A stretch of DNA of 16,350 nucleotides from an uncultured beta proteobacterium (GTDB taxonomy: Bacteria > Pseudomonadota > Gammaproteobacteria > Burkholderiales > Rhodocyclaceae): NCBI GenBank assembly GCA_903932755.1, contig CAIZHL010000028.1, positions 1-16,350 of the forward strand. Direction: 5' to 3'. Position 1 is the first letter of the stretch; every line of letters starts with the position of its first letter. The notes under the pieces were generated by a model, which worked only from the letters and a program-made list of their open reading frames with translations, ran no database searches and was not told the origin of the DNA. The translations under genes and the position numbers were made by a program. Positions 6,823 through 13,999 of this stretch are shown here, piece after piece.

Positions 6823-8214
6823 CTAGCCCGGGCGGCCTTGCGGCTCGATCAGGGAAATGAACTGCTCGAGCTTGGCGTTCGACGGATTGCGGATCGTGTC
6901 GACGTAGTCGAAGCTCAGGCGAAAGGGGTAGCCGAGATTTTTCTGGATGAAGGCGGTCAGGCGCTCCGTTTCCGCAGTGTCGAGCGCACGCTCCATTACC
7001 AGACGCACCCGGATTTTCTCGGCGGCGGTCTGGATCATCTGCATGAGTTCGATCGGGGCGATGGACTGCAGGCTGGTTTCGTAGCCTAGCCGCGGCCAGC
7101 TCCGCGTACCGTCGGGAAGGGTCAGCAGGTTGCGGTAACGTCCCATGATGCGCTTGAGGACCGGCAGCCCGCGTCCGCAGGGACATGGCGCGCCGACCTC
7201 GGCATAGTCGCCCAGTTCATAGCGGATCAGCGGGGTGGCGAAGTTGTTGAGGCTGGTGACAAGGACGCGGCCGACCTCGCCGGGGCCGCAGGGCCGACCG
7301 GCGTCATCAACAACTTCGACCAAGGCGTTTTCCGCCTGCACATGGTAATGCGGGTGTTCCGGGCATTGCAGGGCAAGATAGCCGGCCTCCTGGCAGGTAT
7401 ACATGTCGACGACGGGCACGCCCCAGGCTGCGCGGCAGAGATCGCGCAGCGAGTCGTCCGGGGTTTCTCCCAGCGTGCGCACTTCTTTCAGCTGCGGCAG
7501 TGCGATTCGATGGGCCAGGCAATGCTGCGCCAGACCCATGATCACGCTCGGGTGACTCAGCAGATAGCCGGGGCGATCGACGCGCAGCCGTTCTGCCAGA
7601 TCGTCAACCGGAAGCGTGATGTGATAGTTGAATGACCCACCGGTTAGCGCGATGTCATCCGTGGCCGGCCCCCATCCGGGGGCCGACACGCCGGCCGGTC
7701 CCTTGATGGCGGGGTCACGGTGGTAGCGGATGGTGCACAGCGTCTGCCGCAGGTCGCGGCGATGCCAGAGATGGTCGCGCAGGCAGAACACCTGCCAGAA
7801 CAGCCTGGTGAGGTCGGTGCCGAGCAGTTCGACGACCATACCGGTGGAGCCGGAGGTGCTGATCGGGAAGTTTTGCCCGTGTTCTTTCGGGATTTGTTCG
7901 CTGCGGATAGCTGAGGGAAGGGCGTGCAAGGCCTTGCGGGTCAGGACGGGAATTTCGCACCAGGATTGTGGGGAAATATCTGCGGCGGGGAAACGACCAC
8001 CCAGTTGTTCCCGGTAAAGTGGAACCGTCCGGGCGGCGAACGCGAACAGCTTGCGAACCTGTTCGAATTGCGCTGCCTCGATTTGCTGCGCAGTGCGCCA
8101 CTGGTTCTGCTCGATCTGGAACAGCAAGGCCAGCTTGTTGGCCGCTCCCGGCGCTGGGAAGGCCGGCCAGGTTAGTCCGGGAAGGGCGGAGCGGTAGTTC
8201 AGGTCGGGTGTCAT
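6823..8214 (-). CDS. PaaK-like adenylate-forming ligase (phenylacetate-CoA ligase family), copy 1
   Basis: This encodes 463 residues. The ATG at 8214 overlaps the methyltransferase stop as ATGA. The ATP-phosphate loop is TSGSTG at residues 120-125. Further on are TLGETPDD, the substrate/AMP motif MYTCQEAGYLALQCP, LIRYELGDYAEVG, then CPCGRGLPVLKRIMGR, which is diagnostic of the PaaK branch. NPSNAKLEQF at the C-terminus holds a Lys where the A10 catalytic Lys is expected. The set Cys-Pro-x-His...His plus CPC could bind zinc, as reported for some PaaK-type enzymes; this is inference. Such enzymes activate a carboxylate as acyl-AMP and usually pass it to CoA. The usual PaaK length is about 430-440 residues, so this is slightly long at the N-terminus. 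No thioester-carrier gene is visible. It is the last gene of a four-gene operon and a paralogue of the gene at 12620-13999. Confidence 0.88.
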   Translation of the reverse strand: MTPDLNYRSALPGLTWPAFPAPGAANKLALLFQIEQNQWRTAQQIEAAQFEQVRKLFAFAARTVPLYREQLGGRFPAADISPQSWCEIPVLTRKALHALPSAIRSEQIPKEHGQNFPISTSGSTGMVVELLGTDLTRLFWQVFCLRDHLWHRRDLRQTLCTIRYHRDPAIKGPAGVSAPGWGPATDDIALTGGSFNYHITLPVDDLAERLRVDRPGYLLSHPSVIMGLAQHCLAHRIALPQLKEVRTLGETPDDSLRDLCRAAWGVPVVDMYTCQEAGYLALQCPEHPHYHVQAENALVEVVDDAGRPCGPGEVGRVLVTSLNNFATPLIRYELGDYAEVGAPCPCGRGLPVLKRIMGRYRNLLTLPDGTRSWPRLGYETSLQSIAPIELMQMIQTAAEKIRVRLVMERALDTAETERLTAFIQKNLGYPFRLSFDYVDTIRNPSNAKLEQFISLIEPQGRPG

Positions 8215-9059
8215 GGGCGCTCCTGGCCGACGCGGATCACGAAAATCTTGAACAGGTCCCGCGCCGAGTCGGCAAGTCCGGCCGGAATAGTCTCGCAAGT
8301 TCCCAGGGATTTGAACAGGCGCTGCTGCTCGGCCATGCCATAGACCGTGTGCCTGATCTCCGAGCGGCGGGTCATGAGGAAAGCGAACTCGTCCTCGGTC
8401 AGTGAGCCTTCTTCATGCTTGCGCCGAATTTCGGCAAAGACGCGGCTCGCATCGAGTATTCGCAGTACCGGATCGTAGGCGCCGGCATTGAAGGCGTAGA
8501 AGCGCAGCCGGCGATGGAAATCGTCCGCCGTGATCCTGCCGGCGCGGAATGCGGCAAGCGCCGCGGCGAAGTCATAGTCCGGCTGCGGCTGCTCCGGCAG
8601 CATGATCTGCCGCAACGCCAGCATGCTGCCAGGACGCGTGATGCGCGCCAGTTCGGCGAGCTGCTGCGACATGTCGCCGTGCCGTACGTTGTTGAGTGAC
8701 GAGTCGCCGAAGACGATGCCGGCCTCGCCATCGCGGATCTCCTCCATGCGCAGCCAGTCGCCGATAAGGATGGTTTCCCTGGTCCGGTCGGCCACGGCTT
8801 GCCTGCCCGCCGCAGCCTCGAACATGGCAGGGTTGGAGTCGATGCGGACCACGCGACAACCGGCCGCCAGAGCGATGTCGGCCAGCTCCGGGGTGGCGCC
8901 GAGAATCACCGCGAGGCATCCGCTGCCGCGTTCGGCAACGAAGGCGGCCAACCGTTCGCGCATGATGACGACAATTTCTTCGCTCGGCGCGAAATGTGGG
9001 CGTTTGCCGGTCGTCATGATGGTCCGCGCGAACTGCGCCCACACGTCCGGCTGCTTCAT
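8211..9059 (-). CDS. SAM-dependent methyltransferase-like protein (class I fold)
   Basis: This encodes 282 residues. The ATG at 9059 forms an ATGA overlap with the preceding stop, and its own stop overlaps the ligase start in the same way. Residues 49-76 (LAVILGATPELADIALAAG, then CRVVRIDSN) fit motif I and the acidic end of strand beta-2 of class I methyltransferases, with GATPE in place of GxGxG and Asp74 as the likely ribose-binding acid. A GDWLRM segment and GDSSLNNVRHGD follow at about 98-128, then LARITRPGSMLALRQIM, the place of the post-motif strand. The last 120 residues (FHRRLRFYAFNAGAYDP, EEGSLTEDEFAFLMTRRSEIRHTVYG) are not a pattern I recognise and probably form a substrate-specific cap. 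The substrate is unknown. Its place between an aldehyde dehydrogenase fusion and an adenylating ligase suggests methylation of a pathway intermediate, but a non-catalytic role is possible. Confidence 0.7.
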   Translation of the reverse strand: MKQPDVWAQFARTIMTTGKRPHFAPSEEIVVIMRERLAAFVAERGSGCLAVILGATPELADIALAAGCRVVRIDSNPAMFEAAAGRQAVADRTRETILIGDWLRMEEIRDGEAGIVFGDSSLNNVRHGDMSQQLAELARITRPGSMLALRQIMLPEQPQPDYDFAAALAAFRAGRITADDFHRRLRFYAFNAGAYDPVLRILDASRVFAEIRRKHEEGSLTEDEFAFLMTRRSEIRHTVYGMAEQQRLFKSLGTCETIPAGLADSARDLFKIFVIRVGQERP

Positions 9060-11080
9060 GGCAATTCACCGTAGATGGCCTGGGGCCGCGCAAAAAACTC
9101 GCGGTCCCAGCGTCCGTGTTCCGGCGGACCCATGCCCGAGGACTTCCAGCCGCCGAAGGGTGCATCCGCCGCAACCGGAAAGGCGGAAGGGTTCAGGCGC
9201 AGGATGCCGGCCTCGGCATCCGCAAGGAAATGCTGTTGCAAGACGGTATCGCGGCTGAAGAAGCTGGCCACGAGACCCTGGGAGACGCCGTTGCAGAGCC
9301 GGATCGCATCGTCGAAGTCATTGGCCGCCTGGATCACCGCAACCGGGCCGAAGGTCTCCTGCTGGACGAGGGCGGCATCCGGCGCCAGGTTGTCGACCAA
9401 GGTGGGCAGATACCAGCTGCCCTGCTCGAATTCACGCGGCACGGCGCCGCCGCACAGAAGCTGTCCGCCGTCGATCGCCAACGCCCTCTCGACGGCTGCC
9501 TTGACTTCCTCGCGCCGCGCTGCGGACACCAGCGGACCGACCTGTGTCTCCGGGTCGAGCGGATCGCCGACCCGCAAACCGGCGATCTCTCGCAGCAGAG
9601 TTTCGGTGAAGCGCTTGCGCACGGAGCCTTCGACGATGATGCGCCGCGTGGCGGTGCAGCGCTGTCCGGCAAAGCCGAAGGCCGATGTGGCGAGCGCACG
9701 TGCCGCCATGTCGAGATCGGCATCGGCCATGACGATGGCGGCGTTGTTGCCGCCGAGTTCGGCTTGCAGCGGGGTGCCCCGGCGCGCGCAGAGCAGCGCC
9801 GCGTCGTTGCCGGCCCGCTGGGATCCGGTCAGGGTGACGGCGGCGATGCCGGGGTGGGCCATCAGCGTTTGCGCCGTGCCGGCGTCGCCGCAGACCATCG
9901 ACAGCAGCGCAGGCGGAATGCCGGCTGCGGCCAGGCTGGCGACGATGGATCGCGCCACCTCAGGCGCCGGCAGGGCCGGTTTCCAGACCACGCTGTTGCC
10001 GAAGACCAGTGCCGAGGCGATCTTCGCCACGGGCAGCGCCACCGGATTGTTCCACGGCGTGATCACGGCGACAACGCCACGCGCGCAGTGCCGCGTCAGC
10101 AACCCCTTGCCGTGGCTTTCGTCCAGGCTGTCGACCAGCTGCGCGGCGATCCTGACATGCGCGACCGCGCGATCCATCTCTTCGCGCGCATCGGTGATCG
10201 GCTTGCCCAGTTGTCGCGCGAGCATCCCGGCCCATGCCTCGCGGTTTTGTTCGATGACCCGGGCCCAGGCGTCAAGCAGCAGGGCACGTTCGGCCGCCGG
10301 TGTCGCGGACCAGGCGTGGCCGGCGTGCCGCGCGCCGGCCACGGCCCTGTCGATCAGCGCGGAATCGGCAAGCGGCACACGGGCCAGCACCCGGGTCGAA
10401 CAGCAGGGGTCGAAGTGGTTCCAGAGCGGCAGCTCGGGTGCGTCCATCCATAGCCCCGCGGCATGCCCGGCAGGCATGAGTTCGCCGCAGCCGGCACTTG
10501 CCGTGGGCTGCACCAGGCCAAGCGCCGCGAGTATCGCGTCGCTCGCGAGAAATCGGGCAGCACGCTCTTCCAGCCACTGGCGCGAGGCCAGCGCGTGTTG
10601 CGGATCGTCGGACGCGATGCCGTCTGCAGCGACGATGACCGCATAGCCTTTCTGGTAGGCGTCCGTCACCGTCGCGCGGATGCAGCCGTGGGTGTACAGG
10701 CCGGCCACGACGAGGGTATCGACCTCGTGCGTCCGCAGCAGTGCATCGAGCCGGCCGGATTCGAAACCGCTGAAAAAGCGTTTGTCCACGACTTCTTCGC
10801 CGTCGACGGCAGCCAGCGATTGCGGCGGCATGGCTCCGGGCGTGCCACGCACGCATTGCCGGATTCCCCGTCGCTGCCAATGCGGCATGCTGTCCGTGCC
10901 GTCTTCCGCTATCAAGGTGCGGACATGGATCACCGGCAGCGATTCGCCGCGGAATGCGCCCAGCAGCGTCGCGATTTCTGCGATCAGCGGATCGGCCCCG
11001 GGATGCAACCCGGGACGGGCCAGGTAGTCGTTCTGCACATCGACGAGAAGCAGCGCCGGCTTCATGGTCGAGGTGGTCAA
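9056..11080 (-). CDS. Isochorismatase-like cysteine hydrolase fused to aldehyde dehydrogenase
   Basis: This encodes 674 residues from a TTG at 11080 that overlaps the previous stop as TTGA; ATG 11065 (residue 6) is the alternative but lacks a purine-rich site. Residues 8-190 are an isochorismatase-like hydrolase with the Asp14 (LLLVDVQNDYL), Lys100 (VVDKRFFSGF) and Cys133 (AGLYTHGCIRAT) triad. Relatives cleave amides (nicotinamidase, N-carbamoylsarcosine amidase) or the isochorismate ether. A linker of about 25 residues leads to a near-complete aldehyde dehydrogenase (about 211-674): ITPWNNP with Asn344, Lys367, LTGSQRAG, Glu441 (ELGGNN), nucleophile Cys475 (GFAGQRCTATRR), QETFGPV and PFGGWKSSGMG. 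Both active sites look intact, so the protein could oxidise an aldehyde and hydrolyse an amide, or hand one product on. The fusion is unusual; the reaction order and substrate are unknown. Confidence 0.9.
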   Translation of the reverse strand: MTTSTMKPALLLVDVQNDYLARPGLHPGADPLIAEIATLLGAFRGESLPVIHVRTLIAEDGTDSMPHWQRRGIRQCVRGTPGAMPPQSLAAVDGEEVVDKRFFSGFESGRLDALLRTHEVDTLVVAGLYTHGCIRATVTDAYQKGYAVIVAADGIASDDPQHALASRQWLEERAARFLASDAILAALGLVQPTASAGCGELMPAGHAAGLWMDAPELPLWNHFDPCCSTRVLARVPLADSALIDRAVAGARHAGHAWSATPAAERALLLDAWARVIEQNREAWAGMLARQLGKPITDAREEMDRAVAHVRIAAQLVDSLDESHGKGLLTRHCARGVVAVITPWNNPVALPVAKIASALVFGNSVVWKPALPAPEVARSIVASLAAAGIPPALLSMVCGDAGTAQTLMAHPGIAAVTLTGSQRAGNDAALLCARRGTPLQAELGGNNAAIVMADADLDMAARALATSAFGFAGQRCTATRRIIVEGSVRKRFTETLLREIAGLRVGDPLDPETQVGPLVSAARREEVKAAVERALAIDGGQLLCGGAVPREFEQGSWYLPTLVDNLAPDAALVQQETFGPVAVIQAANDFDDAIRLCNGVSQGLVASFFSRDTVLQQHFLADAEAGILRLNPSAFPVAADAPFGGWKSSGMGPPEHGRWDREFFARPQAIYGELP

Positions 11081-12222
11081 AGCAGATCCGTGACAGCGTC
11101 GGCGATGCGCCGGCCGAGTTCCCGGGTACCGATGATACGGGACGTTGCCGATGCGATGTCCGGCGTGCGCCAGCCTTGACCGAGCACCGCAGACGTCGCC
11201 GTTTCTAAGGCAGCGGCCTCGCGTTGCCAGCCGAAGCTTTCGCGCAGCATCATGGCCAGGGAAAAGATCTGTCCGACCGGATTGGCGCGATCGAGCCCCG
11301 CCAGGTCCTGTGCCGCGCCATGACCGGTTTGATAGACGGCGCGCCGCTTCGGGCCGAAGTTACCGGAGAAGGACAGGCCGCGCGAACCGAGCAGCACGCT
11401 GGCGGCATCGGACAGCACGTCGCCGAACATGTTGGGTGCGACGACGATGTCCAGTTCGCGCGGATTGGCGATCAGCTGGTAGGCGGCATTGTCGACTTCG
11501 AGCACCTGCCACGCGACACCGCTGCCGGCCGCCAGTTGTTCGAGGTTTTCTGTCCACAGCGCGCTGATGGCCGGGATGCCGTCGGGTTTCACCGCAAGCG
11601 CGAGGCGGCCGCGCCGGCGGCGCGCCAGTTCGAGTGCGGGACGCAGGATCCGTTGCACCTCGCTGTCGCGGTAAGCACAGTCCTGGATGGCCGTGCGATC
11701 CTCGCCGGGGCGTATCTCGGATCGTCCGAAGTAAAAACCCCCGGCGTTTTCGCGCACCACGATCAAATCCACCCCATCGAGCCGCTCCGGCCGCAGGATC
11801 GACGCATCATCGATCGCAGCTAGGTGACGTACGGGGGTCAGCTTGCAATAGAGGGCGAAGTGCGCCCGCAGGTCGTAGACGAATCGCCCGCCGCCCGGCC
11901 CGCAGAATATTGCGCCGCCTGCGGCAAAGACCGATTCGCAGAAGTTGATGACGCCGACCGATAGCGCCGCCCCGCATTCCGCTTGCGCCAGCCGGCCGAT
12001 CTTGCCGCCGAAGCTGACATCAATCCGCCGTCCCGTTTTCTCGCGAATGTGGTCGAGGACGTCGCAGGCGGCGCCCACCACCTCTGCACCGATGCCTTCG
12101 CCGACGAGCATGCCGACGACAGGGAAAGGCGCGTCGTTGCCCCCGTTCCAGTCCGGAAGCTCGGAGCTCAGCAGGGGGCGGATGTCGCCGGATTCGGCGG
12201 ATGGCAGGGTTGCTGCGGGCAT
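11077..12222 (-). CDS. Isocitrate/isopropylmalate dehydrogenase family protein (decarboxylating, LeuB/TtuC-like)
   Basis: This encodes 381 residues from the ATG at 12222. The family core begins at residue 38 (MLVGEGIGAE, where most members have GDGIGPE), leaving an unexplained 37-residue N-terminal extension. Catalytic features are kept: Arg119/Arg132 in YDLRAHFALYCKLTPVR, VRENAGGFYFG (residues 156-166), Lys212 in AVKPDGIP, Asp244, and Asp268/Asp272 in NMFGDVLSDAA for metal binding. The nucleotide loop reads GHGAAQDLAG instead of HGSAPDIAG. Members oxidise a 2-hydroxy acid bearing a 3-carboxylate and decarboxylate it to a 2-oxo acid, with NAD or NADP. The substituted loops suggest a substrate other than isocitrate, isopropylmalate or tartrate, but this is inference. 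It is the first gene of the four-gene operon, and its ATG lies directly after a -10-like TAAAAT, so the message may be leaderless. Confidence 0.85.
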   Translation of the reverse strand: MPAATLPSAESGDIRPLLSSELPDWNGGNDAPFPVVGMLVGEGIGAEVVGAACDVLDHIREKTGRRIDVSFGGKIGRLAQAECGAALSVGVINFCESVFAAGGAIFCGPGGGRFVYDLRAHFALYCKLTPVRHLAAIDDASILRPERLDGVDLIVVRENAGGFYFGRSEIRPGEDRTAIQDCAYRDSEVQRILRPALELARRRRGRLALAVKPDGIPAISALWTENLEQLAAGSGVAWQVLEVDNAAYQLIANPRELDIVVAPNMFGDVLSDAASVLLGSRGLSFSGNFGPKRRAVYQTGHGAAQDLAGLDRANPVGQIFSLAMMLRESFGWQREAAALETATSAVLGQGWRTPDIASATSRIIGTRELGRRIADAVTDLL

Positions 12223-12228
12223 GCCGGC

Positions 12229-12234
12229 ATTTTA
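12229..12234 (-). promoter_or_regulatory. Possible -10 element of the four-gene operon, adjacent to the start codon
   Basis: On the minus strand TAAAAT lies six bases before the ATG at 12222 and matches the -10 consensus in five of six bases. No convincing -35 is found 16-18 bases upstream. If used, transcription would begin at or next to the start codon. No ribosome site is visible ahead of this ATG, which agrees. The same bases lie in the loop of a small inverted repeat (GCCGG 12223-12227, CCGGC 12236-12240). Confidence 0.35.
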
Positions 12235-12329
12235 TCCGGCCGCTCCGGTTCCCGGTGCAGCGCATGCAAAAGTCGGCGCTGGCGACACGGCGCGAAAGGC
12301 CGCTGCTGCGGGCGGTCCGGTTCACCGGC

Positions 12330-12358
12330 TTACGTCGGGTCGTCGCCCGTGGCAGAAT
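12330..12358 (+). promoter_or_regulatory. Weak predicted promoter for the acyltransferase remnant and second ligase
   Basis: TTACGT (12330-12335) and CAGAAT (12353-12358) are 17 bases apart in the 147-base gap between divergent units. The -10 matches four of six consensus bases and the -35 is poor. The rest of the gap is GC-rich and shows only an 8-base repeat, TCCGGTTC, at 12244 and 12316, of unknown meaning. Confidence 0.3.
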
Positions 12359-12369
12359 CGGTTTGTTCA

Positions 12370-12645
12370 ATGCCCCGGTATGTCGTCATGGAGTCGCCCG
12401 TTTCACATCCCGCCGCGCCGTCTCTGGTGATCTTCGGCGCCAGCAACATGGTTTCCGATCTGTTCGACTGCGCGCTGGCCAACGGCCTGCTGCCGGCGAA
12501 GGTGGTGATCCACCTGCCGGAACCGGCGGGAGAACGGGACATTCCACTGGCCACACGCATCGCGGACCTGAAAGGATTATGCGACCCTAAGCCGACTAAC
12601 CTTCGCTGGCCTTGGGAACATGATGCAAGACGTCTCGGACGGTAA
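12370..12645 (+). pseudogene. Truncated PglD/NeuD-like acyltransferase N-terminal domain (remnant)
   Basis: This reading frame gives 91 residues from ATG 12370 or 85 from ATG 12388; neither start has a strong ribosome site. It reads PSLVIFGASNMVSDLFDCA, then VVIHLPEPAGERDIPLATR. This resembles the Rossmann-type N-terminal domain (PglD_N) of sugar or amino-acid O/N-acyltransferases, which normally continue with a left-handed beta-helix of hexapeptide repeats for about another 130 residues. Here the recognisable part ends near 12570 with ADL. About 25 low-quality residues then run into the next gene, overlapping its start by 26 bases. No other frame continues the protein, so the simplest reading is a deletion that joined the 5' part of an acyltransferase gene to the ligase. 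A functional short protein cannot be excluded. Family assignment is tentative. Confidence 0.5.
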
Positions 12646-13999
12646 CGCGCCGGCAATAGCGCGAACTTTGGTGCGTGGGGTCGACTGGCCGGCGATACCG
12701 GGTCCGCGGGCTTCCCTGTTGCTCGCGATGCAGTTCCAGTTTACGCAGAGCCAATGGTGGCAACCCGAGGTTCTTCGGCAACAACAGGTTCGGCAGGCTG
12801 CAAATCTGCTTGCCCACGCCGTCCGCTCCGTTCCGTTCTATGGCGAACACTTCCGGACGTCCGGGTACGACGATGCGGACGGTGTGAGCCCGGAGTCGTG
12901 GGCGCAGGTTCCCCTGCTGCAGCGGGAGCATATCCAGCATTTTGGCGATGCGCTGCGCAGCAGGCAGTTGCCGCCTGACCATGGCCGGGTTTTCGACTAC
13001 GCCACATCGGGGTCGACCGGCAGTCCGATACGATTCAGCAAGACCGAGATTGCCGAACTCTTCTGGCGCGCCTTTACGCTACGCGATCACCTCTGGCACC
13101 AGCGCGATCTCGGCGGGAAGCTCGCAGTCATCCGCACTACCGTCAACGAGGCCGAGGGGGCTGGATGGGGGCCTGCCACCAACGAAGTATTCGACACCGG
13201 ATCCTGCGCTACGCTGAACATCCGCACCGATATTGCAGCGCAAGCCGAATGGCTGCGGAAGCAGAACCCGGACTACCTGCTCAGTCATCCGTCCAATATC
13301 CTGGCTTTGGCGAAACGCTGCCTGGAGACCGGAATCAGGGTGCCGCATTTGCGACAGGTACGTACATTTGGCGAGACGCTGATGCCGGGTTTGCGGGAGG
13401 CTTGTCTCGAGGCCTGGGGGGCGACCCTGACCGATGTCTATAGCGCCGAGGAGGTTGGATATATTGCCCTGCAGTGTCCGGCGCATGAGCACTACCATGT
13501 CCAGGCCGAGAGCCTGCTGGTCGAAGTACTCGATGGAGCAGGCAGGCCGTGTTCTTCGGGTGAGATCGGAAGGGTAGTGCTTACGACTTTGCACAATTTC
13601 GCCATGCCTTTGATCCGTTATCAGATCGGTGATTACGCGGAGGTGGGTGATCCGTGCCCATGCGGGCGCGGCCTGCCGGTGCTGAGGCGGATCATGGGCC
13701 GGCAACGGAACATGCTGACTCTTCCCGACGGGCGGCAACATTGGCCGAGTTTTCCTGCAGAGGGCTGGTTGCCAATCGCACCGGTGCGCCAGTTTCAGCT
13801 TGTCCAGCGCGACCTCGCAAGCATCGAGGCCCGATTTGTGGCCGACAGGCCTGTGACCGCCGACGAGAAGCAGCAGCTTGCCGCCATGCTTCACGAGTAT
13901 TTGCGCTACCCTTTCCGGATCGACTTCGTCCAGTTGGACGAAATCGAGCGCAAACCGAATAGCAAGTTCGAGGACTTTATTTCGGAGGTGTCGCGCTAA
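12620..13999 (+). CDS. PaaK-like adenylate-forming ligase (phenylacetate-CoA ligase family), copy 2
   Basis: This encodes 459 residues from ATG 12620 (ATG 12623 is equally possible), with GGGA just upstream inside the acyltransferase remnant. It aligns with copy 1 along its whole length: VDWPAIPGPRAS near the start, YATSGSTGSP (phosphate loop), FTLRDHLWHQRDL, GWGPAT, YLLSHPS, VRTFGET, VYSAEEVGYIALQCP, HYHVQAE, LIRYQIGDYAEVGDP and CPCGRGLPVLRRIMGR. It ends with ERKPNSKFEDF, whose Lys is the A10 catalytic candidate. It therefore activates a carboxylate with ATP, probably to a CoA thioester. Differences from copy 1 around the substrate side (TLNIRTDIAAQ versus copy 1, and SAEE versus TCQE) point to a different acid. 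At DNA level the copies differ even where the protein is identical, so the duplication is old. Its end overlaps the convergent cyclodeaminase-like gene by 23 bases. Confidence 0.88.
   Translation: MMQDVSDGNAPAIARTLVRGVDWPAIPGPRASLLLAMQFQFTQSQWWQPEVLRQQQVRQAANLLAHAVRSVPFYGEHFRTSGYDDADGVSPESWAQVPLLQREHIQHFGDALRSRQLPPDHGRVFDYATSGSTGSPIRFSKTEIAELFWRAFTLRDHLWHQRDLGGKLAVIRTTVNEAEGAGWGPATNEVFDTGSCATLNIRTDIAAQAEWLRKQNPDYLLSHPSNILALAKRCLETGIRVPHLRQVRTFGETLMPGLREACLEAWGATLTDVYSAEEVGYIALQCPAHEHYHVQAESLLVEVLDGAGRPCSSGEIGRVVLTTLHNFAMPLIRYQIGDYAEVGDPCPCGRGLPVLRRIMGRQRNMLTLPDGRQHWPSFPAEGWLPIAPVRQFQLVQRDLASIEARFVADRPVTADEKQQLAAMLHEYLRYPFRIDFVQLDEIERKPNSKFEDFISEVSR

Noticed and set aside
9075..10646. 523-codon open frame antisense to the fusion enzyme
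   Set aside because: It is Ser/Ala/Arg-rich with no domain signature, while the opposite strand carries complete isochorismatase and ALDH motifs; a high-GC shadow.
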